DNA of 64,000 bases from Halomonas sp. KAO (GCF_015595025.1 NZ_JADNRL010000019.1:577102-641101), one strand, 5' to 3'; shown: positions 28,937 through 45,140, counted from the stretch's first letter. The notes: a model not told the origin generated them from the letters alone. Program-made: numbers and translations.

Positions 28937-31465
28937 TTAGAGCGTCCGCTCGACCTTGATCTGGTCGAAGACCTCGATCTTGTCGCCGACTTGGACGTCG
29001 TTGTAGTTCTTCACGCCGATGCCGCACTCCATGCCGTTGCGCACTTCCTGGACATCGTCCTTGAAGCGACGCAGCGACTCGAGTTCACCCTCGTAGATCA
29101 CCACGTTGTCGCGCAGCACGCGGATCTTCTTGTTACGGAAGACGGTACCCTCGACCACCATACAGCCGGCCACCGCACCGATCTTCGGTGCACGGAAGAC
29201 GTCGCGAACCTCGGCCACGCCGACGATCTCTTCCTTCCACTCCGGTGCCAGCATGCCGCTCATCGCCTGCTTGACCTCATCGATCAGCTGGTAGATGACG
29301 CTGTAGTAGCGCAGGTCGAGGCCTTCGCGCTCGATGATCTCGCGGGCCGCGACATCGGCACGCACGTTGAAGCCGACCACGATGGCCTCCGAGGCCAGTG
29401 CCAGGTTGGCGTCGGTACCGGTGATGCCACCCACACCGGAGGAGACCACTGCCACTTCCACCTCGGCGGTGGAGAGCTCTTCCAGGGCGCTCTTGATCGC
29501 CTCCAGGGAGCCCTGGACGTCGGCCTTGAGCACGATGTTGAGCTTGGCGGCCACATCCTGGCCCATCTGGCTGAACATGTTCTCCAGCTTGGCCTTCTGC
29601 TGGCGTGCCAGGCGCACCTCGCGATACTTGCCCTGACGGAAGTTGGCAACCTCACGGGCCTTCTTCTCGTCGGCCACCACCATGAAGTCGTCACCCGCCT
29701 CGGGCGTCCCGTCGAGGCCCTGGATCTCCACCGGCATCGCCGGGCCGACCTCTTCGACCTGCTTGCCCAGCTCGTTGGTCAGGGCACGCACGCGGCCGTA
29801 GTGCAGGCCGGCCAGCACGATATCGCCACGCTTGAGGGTGCCGTTCTGGACCAGCACGGTGGCCACAGGACCACGCCCCTTGTCCAGGCGCGACTCGACC
29901 ACCACACCCTTGCCGGGTGCCTCGGGGACGGCCTTGAGCTCGAGCACCTCGGAGACCAGCAGCACCGCCTCGAGCAGCGCATCGATGCCCTCACCGGTCT
30001 TGGCGGAGACATGCACGAACTGGGTGTCACCCCCCCACTCCTCGGAGATGACGCCGTGCTGCGAGAGCTCGTTCTTGACGCGATCCGGATCGGCGGCCGG
30101 CTTGTCGATCTTGTTGACGGCGACCACCATGGGAACCTCGGCGGCCTTGGAGTGCTCGATCGCCTCGATGGTCTGGGGCATGACGCCGTCATCGGCGGCC
30201 ACCACCAGGATGACCACGTCGGTCGCCTTGGCACCGCGGGCACGCATGGCGGTAAAGGCCGCGTGGCCCGGGGTGTCCAGGAAGGTCACACCGTGGGAGT
30301 TGTTCACCTTATCGGCCGCGACATGATAGGCGCCGATATGCTGGGTGATACCGCCGGCCTCGCCGGTGGCCACCTTGGCCTGGCGAATATGGTCGAGCAG
30401 CGAGGTCTTGCCGTGGTCGACGTGACCCATCACGGTCACCACCGGGTCGCGGGTCAGCTCCTCACCCTCGTAGGAGATGCTGTCCAGCACTTCCTCCTCG
30501 AGCGCATCGTCCTTGACCAGCTTGGGCGTGTGACCCATCTCCTCGACCACGATGGCGGCGGTGTCCTGATCGATGGTCTGGTTGATGGTCACCGCGGCGC
30601 CCATGGTGAACATGGTCTTGATGACCTCGTTGGCCTTGATCGACATCTTGTCGGCCAGCTCGGCGACGCTGATCGACTCGGGGATCGAGACCTCACGAAC
30701 GATGGGCTGGGTCGGCTTCTGGAAGCCGTGCTTGCCGTTGCCCTGGCTGCTGCTGCCACCACGACGGCCGCCGCGGCGCTCGGCACGCTTGGCCTTCTTG
30801 CCGCCACGGCGACGGTCCTCGCGCTCGCCACGGTCGTCATCGCGATCGTGACGCCCCTTCTTGGCGGCGGCCTTCTTGGGCGGCGCGGTGCGGCGATCGG
30901 TGCGGCCCTCCTTGGGCGGGGCCGGGGGCTCGTCGCCGGGTGCCGGGGTCTCGAGCTCGGGCACCGGGATATCGGGCACTTCGGCGGCCTTCTGGGCCTC
31001 CAGCTTGGCAGCGGCCTCGCGCGCGGCCTCCTCGGCGGCACGCGCCTTGGCCTCCTCGGCCTCGCGGGCTTCCTTGGCGGCCTGAGCCTGCTGGGAGTCG
31101 GCCATGTCGCCGACCAGCTGGCGCGGACCGGTGTCCTCCACCTGCTTCGGCTTGGTCTCTTCCTCGGCGCGCTTGACGTAGGTACGCTTCTTGCGCACCT
31201 GCACCTCGATGGTCTTGCCCCGCTCACCGGTGTTGATGCGGCTGCGCGTCTTGCGCGTCAGGGTGATGCGGTTCTTCGGCGCGGCCTTCTCGGCGCTGCC
31301 GCCGTGGCTCTTGGTCAGGAAGTCGAGCAGCTGACGCTTGTCTTCCTCGGACACGGCATCGCTCTCGGACTTGTGCTTGAGCCCGGCTTGTTTCATCTGT
31401 TCCAGCAGGCGGGGAACGTCGCGTCCCACCTTCGCTGCAAAATCCTTAACGGTCATGTCTGACAT
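28937..31465 (-). CDS. infB: translation initiation factor IF-2
   Basis: GTPase that brings initiator tRNA to the 30S subunit. The 842-residue protein has an N-terminal IF2_N module ([14 protein letters not shown]), a long charged Ala/Glu/Lys-rich linker (about residues 95-255), a second IF2_N segment, then the G domain with [20 protein letters not shown] and NKID, and domains II-IV to the end. The ATG at 31465 has GGAGGG five bases upstream and matches the family start; the frame is open to 31534. Large antisense ORFs across this gene are codon-composition shadows. Confidence 0.97.
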   Translation of the reverse strand: MSDMTVKDFAAKVGRDVPRLLEQMKQAGLKHKSESDAVSEEDKRQLLDFLTKSHGGSAEKAAPKNRITLTRKTRSRINTGERGKTIEVQVRKKRTYVKRAEEETKPKQVEDTGPRQLVGDMADSQQAQAAKEAREAEEAKARAAEEAAREAAAKLEAQKAAEVPDIPVPELETPAPGDEPPAPPKEGRTDRRTAPPKKAAAKKGRHDRDDDRGEREDRRRGGKKAKRAERRGGRRGGSSSQGNGKHGFQKPTQPIVREVSIPESISVAELADKMSIKANEVIKTMFTMGAAVTINQTIDQDTAAIVVEEMGHTPKLVKDDALEEEVLDSISYEGEELTRDPVVTVMGHVDHGKTSLLDHIRQAKVATGEAGGITQHIGAYHVAADKVNNSHGVTFLDTPGHAAFTAMRARGAKATDVVILVVAADDGVMPQTIEAIEHSKAAEVPMVVAVNKIDKPAADPDRVKNELSQHGVISEEWGGDTQFVHVSAKTGEGIDALLEAVLLVSEVLELKAVPEAPGKGVVVESRLDKGRGPVATVLVQNGTLKRGDIVLAGLHYGRVRALTNELGKQVEEVGPAMPVEIQGLDGTPEAGDDFMVVADEKKAREVANFRQGKYREVRLARQQKAKLENMFSQMGQDVAAKLNIVLKADVQGSLEAIKSALEELSTAEVEVAVVSSGVGGITGTDANLALASEAIVVGFNVRADVAAREIIEREGLDLRYYSVIYQLIDEVKQAMSGMLAPEWKEEIVGVAEVRDVFRAPKIGAVAGCMVVEGTVFRNKKIRVLRDNVVIYEGELESLRRFKDDVQEVRNGMECGIGVKNYNDVQVGDKIEVFDQIKVERTL

Positions 31466-31582
31466 GTAGACCCTCCTGAGCCCGTGACCCCAATTCTGTT
31501 CGCTTCGAATACTGCCGGTCCGAGCGCTGGGCATCGGACCCTTGTCTGCACGTTATTCGCCTTCGAGCCGTTCCTGTGCGAA

Positions 31583-33073
31583 CTACTCGTTTTCAAACCA
31601 GGGCGCACGGGCAGTCATGATCAGTGACGCGGCACGCTCCTCGTCCATGCCCTCGATATCCAGAAGATCATCGACGGACTGCTCGGCCAGATCCTCCATG
31701 CTGACGACTCCCCGGCTGGCCAGGATGAAGGCCAGGTGGCGCTCCATGCCGTCCATCTCCAGCAGGTCGTCGGCTGGCTGGGCACCATCCAGCGCCTCCT
31801 CGGAAGCGATGGCGAGGTTGAGCAGCTCATCCTTGGCACGCGAGCGCAGCTCCTCGATGGTCTCTTCATCGAATTCCTCGATCTCGAGCATCTCCTCAAC
31901 CGGTACGTAGGCGATCTCCTCCAGGGTGGTAAAGCCCTCTTCCACCAGCAGGCGCGCCACATCGTCGTCGATATTGAGGTGCTGCACGAATTGCTCGACC
32001 AGGCTATCGACCTCCTGGTCACGCTTGTCCTCCGCCTCGGCCTCGGTCATCACATTGATCCGCCAGCCGGTCAGCTCGGAGGCCAGACGCACGTTCTGAC
32101 CGCTGCGACCGATGGCCTGGGCCAGGTTGTCCTCGGCGACGGCCACGTCCATGGCGTGGGCATCTTCGTCAACCAGAATGGAGGCGACATCCGCCGGCGC
32201 CATGGCGTTGATCACCAGCTGGGCGGGGTTGTCGTCCCACAGCACGATATCGACGCGCTCGTTCTGGAGCTCCGTGGAGACGGCCTGGACCCGTGAGCCA
32301 CGCATGCCCACACAGGCCCCCACCGGATCGATACGGCGGTCGTTGGTCTTCACCGCGATCTTGGCGCGGGACCCGGGGTCGCGAGCGGCCCCCTTGATCT
32401 CGATAAGCTGTTCGGCGATCTCCGGCACCTCGATGCTGAACAGTTCGATGATCAGCTCGGGACAGGTACGCGACAGGATCAGCTGCGCACCGCGCGCCTC
32501 CGGGTCGACCTTGACCAGCAGGGCACGAACCCGCTCGTTCATGCGGTAGCGCTCACCGGGAATCATCTCGCTGCGCGGCAGGAACGCCTCGGCGTTGTCG
32601 CCCAGGTCGATGATCAGGCCATCGCGGGTCGTCTTCTTGACGATGCCCGAGACCAGCTCACCCTCGCGATCGGCATAGAGCCGCACGACCTCGGCACGCT
32701 CGGCCTCGCGCACCTTCTGCACGATCACCTGCTTGGCGGTCTGGGCGGCGATGCGACCGAACTCGGCATTCTCGATGCGCTCCTCGACCACGTCACCCAG
32801 GCCCAGGGGCGGATCGCGACGCTCGGCAAAGGTCAGCTTGATCTGGTGGTCGGGGCCGTCGAAGTCATCGTCCTCGACCACTTCCCAGCGACGAAAGGTC
32901 TCGTATTCGCCGGTGCTGCGATCGATATGCACCCGCACGCTGGCCTCTTCATCCTCGAAGCGCTTGCGCGACGCGCTGGCCAGGGCCGCCTCGACGGCCT
33001 CGAAGATCACCGTGCGGGGAACCCCCTTCTCGTTGGAGATCGCATCCACGACCGCCAGAATCTCTTTACTCAT
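31583..33073 (-). CDS. nusA: transcription termination/antitermination factor NusA
   Basis: RNA polymerase-associated factor for pausing, termination and rRNA antitermination. The 496-residue protein starts [13 protein letters not shown], has the N-terminal polymerase-binding domain, an S1 domain near 135-200, KH domains ([14 protein letters not shown]) and two C-terminal acidic repeats (about residues 365-430 and 440-496), the gammaproteobacterial arrangement. The start is the ATG at 33073; upstream codons in the open frame overlap rimP. Confidence 0.96.
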   Translation of the reverse strand: MSKEILAVVDAISNEKGVPRTVIFEAVEAALASASRKRFEDEEASVRVHIDRSTGEYETFRRWEVVEDDDFDGPDHQIKLTFAERRDPPLGLGDVVEERIENAEFGRIAAQTAKQVIVQKVREAERAEVVRLYADREGELVSGIVKKTTRDGLIIDLGDNAEAFLPRSEMIPGERYRMNERVRALLVKVDPEARGAQLILSRTCPELIIELFSIEVPEIAEQLIEIKGAARDPGSRAKIAVKTNDRRIDPVGACVGMRGSRVQAVSTELQNERVDIVLWDDNPAQLVINAMAPADVASILVDEDAHAMDVAVAEDNLAQAIGRSGQNVRLASELTGWRINVMTEAEAEDKRDQEVDSLVEQFVQHLNIDDDVARLLVEEGFTTLEEIAYVPVEEMLEIEEFDEETIEELRSRAKDELLNLAIASEEALDGAQPADDLLEMDGMERHLAFILASRGVVSMEDLAEQSVDDLLDIEGMDEERAASLIMTARAPWFENE

Positions 33074-33118
33074 GCCTTTGCCTCGCCAGAAAGCTGTTCT
33101 CGAGCTGATGCTCAACAT

Positions 33119-33136
33119 GCCTCCCCCGGGGGAGGC
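33119..33136. repeat. 18-bp perfect palindrome between rimP and nusA
   Basis: GCCTCCCCCGGGGGAGGC reads the same on both strands and lies 46 bases before the nusA start, within the 82-base rimP-nusA gap. It could be a protein-binding site or, as RNA, a short-loop hairpin that slows polymerase inside the operon. Confidence 0.6.
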
Positions 33137-33155
33137 CGAATCCTTGAACCGCGGG

Positions 33156-33617
33156 CTAATCCTCGAAACGGGGCACCACGCGCGCCTGATCGATGCCGTC
33201 GACGGGGAAGCAGTACTCCTCGCCATCGACCTGCACCAGCACCTCGTCACCCTCGACGCCGGCCAGCAGGCCCTGGAACTTGCGCCGCCCCTCGAAGGGC
33301 GCACGCAGCTTCAGTGCCACCTCGTGGCCGCGATAACGGGAAAAGTGATCGAGGGTGAACAGGGGGCGATCCATCCCCGGAGAGGAGACCTCGAGGCGAT
33401 ATTCGCCGTGAATCGGGTCCTCGACATCGAGTAGCGCACTGATCTGGCGGCTGATGTCCGCACAGTCGTCGACGGAGACGCCGTCTTCGTGATCGATATA
33501 GATCACCAGACGCGAGTGCTTACCCTGGGAGAGATAGTCGATGCCCCACAGCTCGAAACCCATGGCGGTAACCACCGGGTCGATCAAGGTGTGTAGCGCA
33601 GCATCCTTGGTAGCCAC
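33156..33617 (-). CDS. rimP: ribosome maturation factor RimP
   Basis: Helps assemble the 30S head. The 153-residue protein from a GTG start at 33617 ([15 protein letters not shown]) matches the usual length of about 150; GGAG lies upstream. Typical segments are [23 protein letters not shown] and [11 protein letters not shown]. The open frame continues to 33755 but that reads through a terminator hairpin. It starts the protein-coding part of the rimP-nusA-infB operon downstream of tRNA-fMet. Confidence 0.93.
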   Translation of the reverse strand: MATKDAALHTLIDPVVTAMGFELWGIDYLSQGKHSRLVIYIDHEDGVSVDDCADISRQISALLDVEDPIHGEYRLEVSSPGMDRPLFTLDHFSRYRGHEVALKLRAPFEGRRKFQGLLAGVEGDEVLVQVDGEEYCFPVDGIDQARVVPRFED

Positions 33618-33740
33618 GGAATAGACTCCTACAGCCGTTGCATCAGGCACCTGGCCGGGAGTGAACTGGAAAGTCAGGTGGCTGATTGGCATTGCCCGGA
33701 ACAGTGCCCCGACGCTTGGCGCCCTGAGCAAGCTGCTAAC

Positions 33741-33768
33741 AAAAAGCCCCTTCACAGGAAGGGGCTTT
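33741..33768 (-). terminator. terminator between tRNA-fMet and rimP
   Basis: Minus-strand stem AAAGCCCCTT/AAGGGGCTTT followed by TTTTTG. It would end tRNA transcripts, with read-through feeding rimP-nusA-infB as in the E. coli metY operon. Confidence 0.82.
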
Positions 33769-33860
33769 CACAAGAAACCTGTAAACCACTCCGGCGGTCA
33801 ATGGCTGCCCCTTCACTCGATCATGCTAGCTTGCATGTTCGACAGGCACCTGCCGGAAGA

Positions 33861-33937
<77 letters not shown>

Positions 33938-34079
33938 TCAATCTAGGTCGGTGATATTACACGCAGCCGACGAATACGTCAAGAGCTGCACACCGCTTTG
34001 CCAATCCTGCTTCTGAAGGATCGTCGGCATCGTCATGTTAACCATCGAGTGTTAACCAGGGACGCCGCGATGAATCAGA

Positions 34080-34166
34080 TGGTGCCGAAGGCGGGACTTG
34101 AACCCGCACGACCGTAAGGTCACTACCCCCTCAAGATAGCGTGTCTACCAATTCCACCACTTCGGC
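34080..34166 (-). tRNA. tRNA-Leu (GAG)
   Basis: An 87-base class II tRNA with encoded CCA, a long variable arm (GTGACCTTACGGTCGT region), D-loop GGTAGACACGC and T-arm GGGTTCAAGTCCC. The anticodon loop TTGAGGG gives GAG, reading CUC/CUU leucine codons. It is in the position of E. coli leuU, between secG and metY. Confidence 0.95.
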
Positions 34167-34200
34167 ATCAGGGGAGGCTGGATGATGGCGAAACGACGCA

Positions 34201-34563
34201 TTACTGCTCGTCGCCGCTCTCCAGCACTGGCGCAGCATTATCCATGCTCGAGCCCCCTTCGTCAAGGGTCGGCACGTTATTCTGCTGTTCGATCAGGCGC
34301 GCGTCCGGAATGCCTGCCTCGGGGGCATCGCTGGCCTGGCTGGCGAACCAGGCCAGGGTCAGGGAGGTGGCGAAGAAGGCAGCCGCCAGCACGGCGGTAA
34401 ACTTCGACAGGAAGCCGCCGCTACCGCGGGAGCCGAACACGGTCTGGGAGGCACCGCCACCGAAGGCGGCACCGGCCTCGGCCCCCTTGCCCTGCTGCAG
34501 CAGGATCAGGACGACCAGGGCGATGGCGACCGCCACGTGGATCATAAGAATGGCAACTTGCAT
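34201..34563 (-). CDS. secG: preprotein translocase subunit SecG
   Basis: Small inner-membrane subunit of the SecYEG channel. The 120-residue protein has two hydrophobic helices (residues 5-22 and 50-72) joined by the family loop LLQQGKGAEAGAAFGGGASQ, and an acidic variable tail. It is five bases downstream of the tpiA stop and 34 bases upstream of the leucine tRNA, as in E. coli and Pseudomonas. Confidence 0.95.
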   Translation of the reverse strand: MQVAILMIHVAVAIALVVLILLQQGKGAEAGAAFGGGASQTVFGSRGSGGFLSKFTAVLAAAFFATSLTLAWFASQASDAPEAGIPDARLIEQQNNVPTLDEGGSSMDNAAPVLESGDEQ

Positions 34564-34567
34564 GGAA

Positions 34568-35317
34568 TCAACCTGCTGACTGACAGATGGCTAGGAAATC
34601 GTCGACCTTGAGCGAGGCACCGCCCACCAGGCCGCCGTCGATATCGGGCTGGGCAAGCAGCTCGGCCGCATTGCCCGCGTTCATGCTACCGCCGTAGAGC
34701 AGCCGCAACCCATCCGCCAGGCCGCGATCGAACTCGGACAGGTAGGCGCGAATGCCGGCCATGACCTCCTGAGCCTGCTCGGGAGTGGCGGTACGGCCGG
34801 TACCAATGGCCCAGACGGGCTCATAGGCGATGATCACGCGCTCGCGCTGCGCCGGCCCCAGCCTCGACATCACGTACCCGACCTGGTGCAGCACCACGCT
34901 CAGGGTATTACCGGCATCGCGCTCGGCGAGGCTCTCGCCCACGCAGAGCACCGGCACGATATCGACCTCGAGCGCGGCCAGCAGGCGCTCATGCACCTGC
35001 TCGTCGCTCTCGCGATAGAGCTGACGACGCTCGGAGTGCCCCACCAGGGCATACTGGACCCCGAACTCGCGCAGCATGGGGCCACTCACCTCGCCGGTGT
35101 GCGCCCCCGCCGGGTGCGGATTGAGCGTCTGGGCACCGAGCGCCAGCGGCGTCTCGGCGAAGGCAGCTCGCGCCGCCCCCAGATAGGGATAGGGCGGAAA
35201 GATCGCCGCTTCCAGGGAGTTGGGTAGCGCGGCACTCGAGAAGGCCTGACCGAAGGCCTCGACCAGCTCGGTCGAGCCGTTCATCTTCCAGTTGCCGGCG
35301 ATCAGCGGCGTGCGCAT
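34568..35317 (-). CDS. tpiA: triose-phosphate isomerase
   Basis: Glycolytic enzyme interconverting dihydroxyacetone phosphate and glyceraldehyde 3-phosphate. The 249-residue barrel has the N-terminal catalytic Lys in GNWKMNGS (residues 8-15), the electrophilic His in VGHSERR, the catalytic Glu in YEPVWAIGTG and the LLYGGSMN phosphate loop. It precedes secG, and 90 bases separate it from glmM upstream. Confidence 0.96.
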   Translation of the reverse strand: MRTPLIAGNWKMNGSTELVEAFGQAFSSAALPNSLEAAIFPPYPYLGAARAAFAETPLALGAQTLNPHPAGAHTGEVSGPMLREFGVQYALVGHSERRQLYRESDEQVHERLLAALEVDIVPVLCVGESLAERDAGNTLSVVLHQVGYVMSRLGPAQRERVIIAYEPVWAIGTGRTATPEQAQEVMAGIRAYLSEFDRGLADGLRLLYGGSMNAGNAAELLAQPDIDGGLVGGASLKVDDFLAICQSAG

Positions 35318-35407
35318 CGACTGTCCTCTTTCAAGATGGAGCGAAATGGTATAGGAGAGGCCCTGTCAAGACAACCGGCCACCCCCGAGCCCTCGACCAG
35401 CGAGTCC

Positions 35408-36766
35408 TCAGGCGCCGAGCAGCGCCTCGACCCGTTCGGCGAGACGCCGTGCCAGACCGTCCACGTCCAGGTGAGGACGACCCTCGACCATCACGCGGAT
35501 CAGCGGCTCGGTGCCGGAGGGGCGCAGCAGCACCCGCCCCTCTTCACCGAGCTCCCTCTCGACCTCGCTCACCGACTCCTTGAGGGCCGGCATCGCCATC
35601 ACCGCCCGGGCATCGCTGCCGGGGGTCAGCCGCACATTGACCAGCGCCTGAGGGGCCTTCTCCAGCCCCGCCAGCAGACTCTGCAGCGACTTGCCCTCGC
35701 GCATCATGATGGCCAGCACCTGCAGCGCCGAGACGATACCGTCGCCGGTCGTCTGTACATGGCCACAGACGATATGACCGGAGGACTCACCACCCAGCTG
35801 CCAGCCGTTGGCGGCGAGCCGCTCGATGACATAGCGGTCGCCGACCTTGGCGCGCTCGAAGGGCACCCCCATGGTCTCCAGCGCCGCGGCCAGGCCGAAG
35901 TTCGACATCAGGGTGCCGACCACGCCGCCACCCAGCTCGCCACGCGCATGGCGATCGCGGGTGATCAGATAGAGGATGTCGTCGCCATCGATCTCGCGGC
36001 CGTCGCTATCCACCAGCAGCACCCGGTCGCCGTCACCGTCGAAGGCCACTCCCAGGTCGGCCCCCTGCTGGATCACCGCCGCGCGCAGCGCCGCCGGATG
36101 GGTGGAGCCTACCTCACGATTGATATTGAGCCCGTCGGGGGCGGCACCGATCACGCTCACCTCGGCACCCAACTCGCGAAACACGCTGGGGGCGATGTGG
36201 TAGGTGGCACCGTGGGCACAGTCGAGCACCACCCTGAGCCCCTCGAGGCTGACCCGATCGGGGATGGTCGACTTGCAGAACTCGATATAGCGGCCGTCGG
36301 CATCATCGATGCGCTCGGCCTTGCCCAGGCGGTCCGCGGCCACGGTGGTCAGCGGCTCATCGAGCATCGCCTCGATCGCCTCCTCGACCTCATCGTTGAG
36401 CTTGGCGCCGTCGGTGGAGAAGAACTTGATGCCATTGTCGGCGAAGGGATTGTGGGATGCCGAGATCACGATGCCGGCATCGGCACGAAAGGTGCGTGTC
36501 AGGTAGGCGATACCCGGGGTCGGCATGGGGCCGAGCAGGGCCACATCGACCCCCGCCGCCGAGAGTCCCGCCTCCAGGGCCGACTCGAACATGTAGCCGG
36601 AGATGCGGGTGTCCTTGCCGATCAGCACCCGGCAGCGCCGCTTGCCATGGCGTGCGGCGAGCACATGCCCGGTGGCCCAGCCCAGCTTGAGCATGAAGTC
36701 GGCGGTGATCGGTGCCTCGCCGACGGTGCCGCGAATTCCATCCGTTCCAAAATAGCGTCGAGCCAT
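35408..36766 (-). CDS. glmM: phosphoglucosamine mutase
   Basis: Converts glucosamine-6-phosphate to glucosamine-1-phosphate for peptidoglycan and lipopolysaccharide. The 452-residue protein has the start [12 protein letters not shown], the active phosphoserine in [13 protein letters not shown], the metal loop DGDGDR and the C-terminal phosphate-binding [12 protein letters not shown]. The ATG at 36766 has AAGGAGA upstream and overlaps the folP stop by one base (TGATG). Confidence 0.96.
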   Translation of the reverse strand: MARRYFGTDGIRGTVGEAPITADFMLKLGWATGHVLAARHGKRRCRVLIGKDTRISGYMFESALEAGLSAAGVDVALLGPMPTPGIAYLTRTFRADAGIVISASHNPFADNGIKFFSTDGAKLNDEVEEAIEAMLDEPLTTVAADRLGKAERIDDADGRYIEFCKSTIPDRVSLEGLRVVLDCAHGATYHIAPSVFRELGAEVSVIGAAPDGLNINREVGSTHPAALRAAVIQQGADLGVAFDGDGDRVLLVDSDGREIDGDDILYLITRDRHARGELGGGVVGTLMSNFGLAAALETMGVPFERAKVGDRYVIERLAANGWQLGGESSGHIVCGHVQTTGDGIVSALQVLAIMMREGKSLQSLLAGLEKAPQALVNVRLTPGSDARAVMAMPALKESVSEVERELGEEGRVLLRPSGTEPLIRVMVEGRPHLDVDGLARRLAERVEALLGA

Positions 36767-37617
36767 CAGCAACTCTCCTTGAGTACTGCCCAGGTCATGT
36801 TCACCGCATCCACGCTGGGGGCGACATCGTGGACACGCAGGATGCGGGCGCCGCGCTCTACCGCCAGCGCCGTCAGCGCCAGGCCGCCGGGCAGGCGCTC
36901 CTCCACCGGGCGCTCGAGCACCTTGCCGATCATGCTCTTGCGCGACATGCCCACCAGCATCGGCAGTTCGAGCTCGGCAAGACGCTCCATGCGGTTGAGC
37001 AGGCGTAGATTGTGCTCCACCGTCTTGCCGAAGCCGAAGCCCGGGTCGAGCAGCATGCGATCACGATGCAGGCCAGCCTGCTCGCAGGCCGCCACGCGCG
37101 CCGCGAGATATTCGGCTACCGCCTCCTCGATGGGCACATCATAACGGGGCCCCTGCTGCATGTCGCGGGGCTCGCCCTGGCGATGCATCAGACACACCGG
37201 CAGGCCGCTGCCGATGGCGGCGACCATCGCCCCCTCACGCTCCAGGGCGCGCACATCGTTGATCATGCCGGCCCCCAGGGCGGCACTCTCGCGCATCACC
37301 TCGGGACTGCTGGTATCCACCGAGACCAGGGCATCCAGCTCACGGACCAGCGCCTCCACCACCGGCGCCACCCGCTCGAGCTCCTGCTGGGGCGAGATCC
37401 CATCGGCCCCGGGACGGGTCGACTCGCCGCCGACATCGATGATCGCCGCCCCCTCCGCCAGCATGCGCTCGGCATGGCGCAGGGCATCGTCCAGGGACAC
37501 ATGGTGCCCCCCGTCGGAGAAGGAGTCGGGGGTGACATTGAGGATCCCCATGACGCGGGGGTAGGAGAGGTCGAGCCGATGCCGACCGCACATCAGGGAG
37601 GGGGAGTTCGCGTTCAT
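36766..37617 (-). CDS. folP: dihydropteroate synthase
   Basis: Joins p-aminobenzoate to dihydropterin pyrophosphate in folate synthesis; target of sulfonamides. The 283-residue barrel has [14 protein letters not shown] near residue 25, [12 protein letters not shown] and [10 protein letters not shown]. The start at 37617 (MNANSPSLM) is preferred over an in-frame TTG at 37653 lying in repetitive sequence. It is coupled to glmM downstream, and ftsH lies upstream across a terminator. Confidence 0.95.
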   Translation of the reverse strand: MNANSPSLMCGRHRLDLSYPRVMGILNVTPDSFSDGGHHVSLDDALRHAERMLAEGAAIIDVGGESTRPGADGISPQQELERVAPVVEALVRELDALVSVDTSSPEVMRESAALGAGMINDVRALEREGAMVAAIGSGLPVCLMHRQGEPRDMQQGPRYDVPIEEAVAEYLAARVAACEQAGLHRDRMLLDPGFGFGKTVEHNLRLLNRMERLAELELPMLVGMSRKSMIGKVLERPVEERLPGGLALTALAVERGARILRVHDVAPSVDAVNMTWAVLKESC

Positions 37618-37624
37618 CTTCGCT

Positions 37625-37716
37625 CGGAGGGTAGGTGAATCGAAGGGTAACAAGTTGAAGGGTAGTGAACTGAAGAACAGAGAATTGAATGATAGTGAAT
37701 TGAAGGATAGAGAAAA
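37625..37716. repeat. degenerate tandem repeat between folP and ftsH
   Basis: Short units of the GTGAATTGAAGGATAG type recur about five times with changes (GTGAATCGAAGGGTAA, AAGTTGAAGGGTAG, GTGAACTGAAGAACAG, AGAATTGAATGATAG, GTGAATTGAAGGATAG). The stretch is poor in C, unlike its surroundings, and lies just beyond the ftsH terminator. Confidence 0.7.
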
Positions 37717-37736
37717 CGGGCCGATCAGAAAGGCAA

Positions 37737-37759
37737 AGGCGCCCCCGCGGGGGGCGCCT
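37737..37759 (-). terminator. terminator of ftsH
   Basis: Ten-base-pair stem AGGCGCCCCC/GGGGGCGCCT with a three-base centre, followed on the minus strand by TTTGCCTTTC. It lies 21 bases after the ftsH stop. Confidence 0.8.
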
Positions 37760-37779
37760 GACAGGGATGGGCTGCGGGC

Positions 37780-39765
<1,986 letters not shown>

Positions 39766-39967
39766 GGGACTACCCTCAATATCTGAAATCTATCGGCCGC
39801 AAGGACCTGGCACGTTGGACACTACAGGAGCCGGCCGCGTTCGGCCACCGCCACTATGCAACTACATACGCGGTCATTCGCAACAGGCACTGTGACACAC
39901 ATTATTCTGCCTTGTCCTTCAATCGCCCCGTTAGGCCAGGGCTATCACGGCGCCATGACCTCTCGAG

Positions 39968-40627
39968 TCAACCGCGAAAGCCCTGCGCCAGCAGATAGAC
40001 CTCGCGGGAGCGCGCCCGCGAGGCGCCGGGCTTGCGGGTCACCACCCGCGTGAAGGCGCCACGCAGCGCCTTCAGGTATTCATCGAAGCCCTCGCCCTGG
40101 AACACCTTGGCAAGGAAGGTTCCACCAGGGCGCAGGGTCTGGCCGGCCAGGTCCAGCGCCAGCTCCACCAGATACATCGCCTGGGGCTGGTCGATGGCGG
40201 CCATACCACTCATGTTGGGTGCCATGTCGGACATCACCAGGTCGACCGGGCGCTCGCCCAGCGTCGCAAGGATCGCCTCGAGGATCTCCTCCTCGGTAAA
40301 GTCTCCCTGGATAAAGTCGACCCCGGCCAGGGCATCCATCTCGAGGATATCGGAGGCGATCACCACCCCCTCGGGCCCCACCTTCTCGGCGGCCACCTGA
40401 CTCCAGCCACCGGGGGCCGCCCCCAGGTCGATCACGGTCATGCCCGGAACGAGGAGACGATCCTTCTCGTCGAGCTCGAGCAGCTTGTAGCTGGCCCGCG
40501 AGCGATACCCCTCCAGCTTGGAGCGCTGCACATACTGATCATCGAAGTGCTCCTTCAACCAGCCCTTGCTGGTCTTGCTTGCGGAGTGCTTGCCAGAGGC
40601 GGGGGATGAGGTGCGGGAACGGGCCAC
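39968..40627 (-). CDS. rlmE: 23S rRNA (uridine(2552)-2'-O)-methyltransferase
   Basis: SAM-dependent methyltransferase (FtsJ/RrmJ) acting on U2552 of 23S rRNA in late 50S assembly. The 219-residue protein has the N-terminal [25 protein letters not shown] segment with the catalytic Lys, the SAM motif [13 protein letters not shown], Asp in VMSDMAPN and a downstream [10 protein letters not shown] with catalytic Lys. The start is a GTG at 40627 preceded by AGGTG; upstream frame extension overlaps the divergent yhbY region. Confidence 0.94.
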   Translation of the reverse strand: MARSRTSSPASGKHSASKTSKGWLKEHFDDQYVQRSKLEGYRSRASYKLLELDEKDRLLVPGMTVIDLGAAPGGWSQVAAEKVGPEGVVIASDILEMDALAGVDFIQGDFTEEEILEAILATLGERPVDLVMSDMAPNMSGMAAIDQPQAMYLVELALDLAGQTLRPGGTFLAKVFQGEGFDEYLKALRGAFTRVVTRKPGASRARSREVYLLAQGFRG

Positions 40628-40794
40628 GGCATCACCTGGGACGTAACGGGAGAAGACTTGGCGCGGAGCAAAAAACGGTACCGGAGCGCCGAGGAGTGGC
40701 CGGCTGAAACGGCGCTTTCGCCGAAGACGTTTTCGGCGTGACGATTTGCGCGTACCATGGCTGGTTGCGCGCAACCGAGAAGATGCAAGATACC

Positions 40795-41121
40795 ATGAGC
40801 TTGTCACAGGCACAAAAGAAAGCATTTCGCAGCATCGGCCACCACCTCAACCCGGTGGTGATGATCTCCGAGAACGGCATCTCCGAGGGAGTGCTGGCGG
40901 AGCTCGACCGAGCCCTCAACGACCACGAGCTGATCAAGGTGAAGTTCGCCCTGCCGGAGCGCGATGAGCGCGAGGCCATGCTCGAGGAGCTGGTCGCGGC
41001 CAGCCGCGCCGAGCTGGTCCACAAGATCGGCAAGATGGCGCTGCTCTATCGCGCCAACCCCAGGGCCAACCCGAAGCTCTCCAACGTCCAGCGCTACGCG
41101 GACCACCACGGGCGACGTTAA
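40795..41121 (+). CDS. yhbY: YhbY-family RNA-binding (CRM domain) protein
   Basis: Single CRM-domain protein of 108 residues that binds pre-50S ribosomal particles. The [20 protein letters not shown] segment and the C-terminal VLLYR-like MALLYRANP are characteristic. The ATG at 40795 ([11 protein letters not shown]) matches the family start; an in-frame ATG at 40783 is possible. It is divergent from rlmE and ends before a REP-like element and terminator. Confidence 0.92.
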   Translation: MSLSQAQKKAFRSIGHHLNPVVMISENGISEGVLAELDRALNDHELIKVKFALPERDEREAMLEELVAASRAELVHKIGKMALLYRANPRANPKLSNVQRYADHHGRR

Positions 41122-41154
41122 GGTACGCCTTGAGGTAGGGAGGCACCCCTCGAG

Positions 41155-41273
41155 GTAGGAGGGAGACCCTGTCTCGCGACGGAGGCCGAAGACCTCCCGA
41201 ACAGGCCACCCCGAGCCGGCCGGCACCGCCGGGCGCCTGCGGCGCCAGTCGCGATGCGAAGCATCCCTCCCAC
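41155..41273. repeat. pair of inverted REP-like sequences (REPIN)
   Basis: Two inverted units share the frame GTRGGAGG, a 5-bp stem with three-base loop, then GCGAC and GG. Unit one (41155-41182) has stem GAGAC/GTCTC; unit two (41245-41273, minus strand) has stem GATGC/GCATC. The stems differ by compensating changes, as expected for REP elements of Pseudomonas/Halomonas type. A partial GAGGTAGGGAGG copy precedes at about 41132. Confidence 0.8.
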
Positions 41274-41290
41274 CGGCGGCTCCATACGAC

Positions 41291-41323
41291 AACACCCCCC
41301 AAGGCGACGCCTTGGGGGGTGTT
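41291..41323. terminator. bidirectional terminator between yhbY and greA
   Basis: Perfect 16-bp arms AACACCCCCCAAGGCG/CGCCTTGGGGGGTGTT around one base, with GAGGTTTTG following on the plus strand. It serves convergent yhbY and greA and is followed by CTTACAGCTTA-type repeats. Confidence 0.85.
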
Positions 41324-41367
41324 GAGGTTTTGACTTACAGCTTACGGCTTAAAGCTTACAGCTGGAG

Positions 41368-41840
41368 TCACAGATGCTCGACGCCCGAGATCTCATACTC
41401 GACATCGCCACCCGGGGTCTTGACCACCACCACGTCACCCTCCTCCTTGCCGATCAGGGCACGGGCGATGGGCGAGGTCACGGAGATCCTGCCCTGCTTG
41501 ATATCCGCCTCATCCTCGCCAACGATCCGGTAGGTCACTTCCTCGTCGTTGTTGAGGTTGAGCAGCTCCACGGTAACGCCGAAGATCACCTTGCCCGTCC
41601 TGGGCAGCTTGGTGACATCGATCACCTGGGCGTTGGAGAGCTTGCCTTCGATCTCCTGGATACGCCCCTCGATAAAGCCCTGCTGCTCGCGGGCCGCATG
41701 GTACTCGGCGTTCTCCTTGAGATCACCATGCTCTCGGGCCTCGGCGATGGCGGCGATCACCTTGGGACGCGCCTCGCCCTTGAGGTGCTCGAGCTCCTCG
41801 CGCAGACGCGACTCTCCGGCGACGGTCATCGGGACCTTGT

Positions 41841-41844
<4 letters not shown>
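41368..41844 (-). CDS. greA: transcription elongation factor GreA
   Basis: Rescues backtracked RNA polymerase by stimulating transcript cleavage. The 158-residue protein has the coiled-coil domain with the acidic tip [12 protein letters not shown] and the C-terminal FKBP-like domain ending SYEI-like [11 protein letters not shown]. The ATG at 41844 has AGGAG seven bases upstream and overlaps the carB stop by four bases, giving the carA-carB-greA order seen in Pseudomonas. Confidence 0.96.
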
Positions 41845-45071
<3,227 letters not shown>

Positions 45072-45140
45072 GGTGCTTCCCGCAGAAGTAGGTGACGAGT
45101 GGTGACGTATCTCTGGCTCTAACTGGCTCTAAGCGCTAAC

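Noticed and set aside
28817..31462. 881-codon plus-strand open frame opposite infB
   Set aside because: It is the antisense of a clear IF-2 gene; its His/Leu/Gly-rich low-complexity protein is what a GC-rich antisense frame produces, and no ribosome-binding site or motif supports it.
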